Below the pieces are notes generated by a model. That model had not been told where the DNA came from, did no database searches, and saw nothing but the letters and a program-made list of their open reading frames with translations. A stretch of DNA of 45,304 nucleotides. It comes from CBFFRJ01 sp051486985 (GTDB lineage Bacteria; Pseudomonadota; Gammaproteobacteria; Enterobacterales; Enterobacteriaceae). The translations under genes were made by a program, and so were the position numbers. Numbering within the stretch: position 1 is the first letter of the stretch; each line of letters opens with the position of its first letter. Below, one piece after another: positions 43,385 to 45,304 of this stretch. The stretch covers positions 1-45,304 of the forward strand of contig NZ_JAHVDV010000038.1 in assembly GCF_051486985.1 (NCBI RefSeq). The letters are read 5' to 3'.

Positions 43385-44245
43385 ATGCGTAACCACCCAT
43401 TAGGTATTTATGAAAAAGCGTTACCGAAAGCGCTCTCCTGGCCGGAACGTCTGGTTCTGGCTAAAAGCTGCGGATTCGACTTCGTGGAAATGTCCGTCGA
43501 CGAAACCGACGAACGCCTCGCACGACTTGAATGGACCACCGCCCAGCGCGCCTCGTTAGTGGAAGCGATGCTGGAGACCAATGTGTCGATTCCGTCGATG
43601 TGCCTTTCCGCACACCGCCGTTTCCCGTTCGGCAGCCGCGATGAAGCCGTGCGCGAACGTGCGCGAGACATCATGACCAAAGCTATCAAGCTGGCGCGGG
43701 ATTTGGGTATTCGCACCATCCAGCTTGCCGGATATGACGTGTATTACGAAGAGCATGATGCGGGCACCCAGCAGCGCTTTACCGAAGGGCTGGCGTGGGC
43801 GGTGGAACAGGCCGCAGGCGCGCAGGTGATGCTGGCGGTGGAGATCATGGACACCGCGTTTATGAACTCCATCACCAAGTGGAAAAAGTGGGACGAGATG
43901 CTCGCCTCGCCGTGGTTCACCGTCTATCCGGACGTGGGTAACCTCAGTGCCTGGGGCAACGACGTTCCGGCAGAGCTGGCGCTCGGCATCGACCGTATCG
44001 CGGCCATCCATCTGAAAGACACTCAGCCAGTCACCGACACCAGTCCCGGCCAGTTCCGTGATGTGCCGTTCGGCGAAGGGTGCGTGGATTTCGTCAACGT
44101 CTTCAGCACGTTACAGGATCTTAATTATCGCGGCGCATTTCTGATTGAAATGTGGACCGAAAAAGCCAAAGAGCCGGTACTGGAGATAATCCAGGCCCGT
44201 CGCTGGATTGAAGCCCGTATGCAGGAAGGAGGATTCGCATGTTAG
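43385..44245 (+). CDS. sgbU: L-xylulose-5-phosphate 3-epimerase SgbU
   Basis: 286-aa xylose-isomerase-like TIM barrel, same length as E. coli SgbU and homologous to UlaE; converts L-xylulose 5-phosphate to L-ribulose 5-phosphate. Metal-site segments: CGFDFVEMSVDETDERL (Glu near residue 38), CLSAHRRFPFG (His), LAVEIMDTAFMNS (Glu), TVYPDVGNLSAWG (Asp), AAIHLKDTQPV (His) and FLIEMWTEK (Glu). The ATG at 43385 lies 2 bases past the sgbH stop. Its last 7 bases overlap sgbE. Confidence 0.96.
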   Translation: MRNHPLGIYEKALPKALSWPERLVLAKSCGFDFVEMSVDETDERLARLEWTTAQRASLVEAMLETNVSIPSMCLSAHRRFPFGSRDEAVRERARDIMTKAIKLARDLGIRTIQLAGYDVYYEEHDAGTQQRFTEGLAWAVEQAAGAQVMLAVEIMDTAFMNSITKWKKWDEMLASPWFTVYPDVGNLSAWGNDVPAELALGIDRIAAIHLKDTQPVTDTSPGQFRDVPFGEGCVDFVNVFSTLQDLNYRGAFLIEMWTEKAKEPVLEIIQARRWIEARMQEGGFAC

Positions 44246-44934
44246 AACAACTGAAAGCCGAGGTACTGGCGGCAAACCTGGCGCTGCCCGCTCACGGTCT
44301 GGTCACCTTCACCTGGGGTAACGTTAGTGCGGTCGATGAGACCCGCAAACTGATGGTGATTAAACCGTCAGGCGTGGAGTACAACGTGATGAAAGCCGAG
44401 GATATGGTGGTGGTGGATATTGCCAGCGGCAAGGTGGTGGAGGGTAACAAGAAGCCCTCTTCCGATACGCCGACGCACCTGGCGCTCTATCGCCGTTTCC
44501 CGGAGATTGGCGGTATTGTCCACACCCACTCTCGTCACGCCACTATCTGGTCGCAGGCGGGTCTGGATTTGCCCGCCTGGGGCACAACGCATGCGGATTA
44601 CTTCTATGGCACCATCCCGTGCACGCGGTTGATGACCGCTGAGGAGATCAACGGTGAGTATGAGTACGAAACCGGAGAAGTGATCATTAAGACTTTTGAA
44701 GCGCGCGACCTGAACCCGATGCAGGTGCCTGCGGTGCTGGTGCACTCCCACGGCCCGTTTGCCTGGGGGAAAGATGCCCATGACGCGGTACACAACGCAG
44801 TGGTGCTGGAAGAGTGTGCCTTTATGGGCCTGTTCTCTCGCCAGTTGGTGCCGCAGTTGCCCGCCATGCAGTCAGAGTTACTGGATAAACACTACCTGCG
44901 TAAGCACGGGGCGAACGCGTATTACGGGCAGTAG
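44239..44934 (+). CDS. sgbE: L-ribulose-5-phosphate 4-epimerase SgbE
   Basis: 231-aa class II aldolase-fold epimerase (AraD family), E. coli SgbE length; converts L-ribulose 5-phosphate to D-xylulose 5-phosphate. All AraD residues are in register: zinc ligands His95, His97 (VHTHSRHA) and His171 (VHSHGPFAWG), catalytic Asp120 and Tyr229, plus Asp76 and the phosphate loop GNVSAVD/KPSG. GGAGGATTCGC precedes the ATG. Last gene of the operon in this window; palindromic repeats follow immediately. Confidence 0.97.
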   Translation: MLEQLKAEVLAANLALPAHGLVTFTWGNVSAVDETRKLMVIKPSGVEYNVMKAEDMVVVDIASGKVVEGNKKPSSDTPTHLALYRRFPEIGGIVHTHSRHATIWSQAGLDLPAWGTTHADYFYGTIPCTRLMTAEEINGEYEYETGEVIIKTFEARDLNPMQVPAVLVHSHGPFAWGKDAHDAVHNAVVLEECAFMGLFSRQLVPQLPAMQSELLDKHYLRKHGANAYYGQ

Positions 44935-44951
44935 TCCTCTGCGGTCTGATG

Positions 44952-45042
44952 CCCTCACCCCGCCCTCTCCCACAGGGAGAGGGAGAACACCAGCCCACCC
45001 CAGCGAGCTCTCCTCGCCCCTTCGGGGGGCAGGGTGAGGGGG
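44952..45042. repeat. REP-like element after sgbE
   Basis: Begins CCCTCACCCCGCCCTCTCCC and ends GGGTGAGGGGG; internal CCCTCTCCC/GGGAGAGGG and GCCCC/GGGGC stems. It has the same overall architecture as the element at 11294-11374, and is preceded by GGTCTGATG like the units at 41053. Confidence 0.8.
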
Positions 45043-45069
45043 AAAATTCCGCACGGGTGCCAAAGGGGG

Positions 45070-45304
45070 CTGTTACAGATAGTGGAACAGTCCCATGCAG
45101 GCTACGTGGAATGGTTCCGTTCACCGTAAGTTCATTTTTCTCTGAAGCCACCGCACCCGTGAACGTGCAAGGGAGGCTCGCCGCCGCCTCCCTTGCAACC
45201 CGGGCTCCCGGCGAGGAAAATCGCCGCAGCGCGGTCCGTTCGTCTTATGCCGCCGTGCTGTCGGGTCGGGGACCAGCCTGCATCCCTGCAGGCTATCCCC
45301 TCCG
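45070..45304. repeat. Right arm of long inverted repeat
   Basis: Reverse complement of 1-234, with identity over the outer 149 bases and only a few changes and one inserted base further in. The hairpins described for the left arm are all conserved. It continues to the last base of the window, so the full length is not visible. It lies about 135 bases beyond sgbE. Confidence 0.9.

Noticed and set aside
44822..45151. A 109-codon minus-strand frame running from the terminal repeat into sgbE
   Set aside because: It is assembled from the terminal repeat, a palindromic repeat and antisense sgbE; such frames across repeats are not credible genes.

Overview
The window is a stretch of chromosome from a gamma-proteobacterium of the Enterobacteriaceae. 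Gene order follows the proK-eptB-yhjX-yhjY-tag-yiaC-bisC-ghrB-yiaF-yiaG-glyS-glyQ-ysaB-wecH-xyl-bax-malS-avtA-ysaA-yiaJ-yia/sgb segment of E. coli almost gene for gene, and most proteins match their E. coli counterparts in length. Differences from E. coli (a 2-ketogluconate operon beside bisC, yiaX1-yiaX2 in place of yiaMNO, an ABC-F gene where cspA would be, and interspersed CCCTCACCC/GAGAGGG repeats) point to Enterobacter, Lelliottia, Klebsiella or a close relative. The genus is an inference. There is no phage, IS, integron or CRISPR.

Layout. 1-600: one arm of a 234/235 bp inverted repeat that is repeated at the far end, repeat elements, and tRNA-Pro(CGG) with its promoter. 611-4793 (minus): eptB, yhjX and yhjY; yhjX has an upstream triple direct repeat resembling YpdB sites. 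4952-8250: tag and yiaC (plus) converging on bisC (minus). 8464-13731 (plus): LacI-type regulator and kguE-kguK-kguT-ghrB(kguD), for uptake and phosphorylation of 2-ketogluconate and its reduction to 6-phosphogluconate. 13789-20490: yiaF, yiaG, an ABC-F ATPase, glyS-glyQ and ysaB. 20666-30158: wecH and the xylose regulon (xylBA diverging from xylFGH-xylR). 30215-34822: bax, malS and avtA. 34851-35460 is a non-coding gap, partly very AT-rich. 35461-36870 (minus): ysaA and yiaJ. 37239-44934 (plus): yiaK-yiaL-yiaX1-yiaX2-lyxK-sgbH-sgbU-sgbE.

Function. Three carbon routes lie side by side. The kgu genes send 2-ketogluconate to 6-phosphogluconate. The xyl genes import D-xylose and make D-xylulose 5-phosphate. 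The yia/sgb genes handle L-ascorbate-derived diketogulonate: YiaK reduces it, LyxK phosphorylates it, SgbH decarboxylates it, and SgbU and SgbE epimerise the pentose phosphate to D-xylulose 5-phosphate, the same product as XylB. Each route has its own regulator (LacI, AraC and IclR types), and good operator candidates are visible for the kgu and yia operons. The remaining genes are conserved core functions: lipid A modification, DNA repair, glycyl-tRNA synthetase, periplasmic amylase and valine-pyruvate transaminase.

I found no clearly new defence or mobile system. The most unusual features are the long inverted repeats at both ends, the kgu cassette absorbing ghrB, the triple YpdB-like site at yhjX, the ABC-F gene in the cspA position, and yiaX1, whose reaction is unknown.
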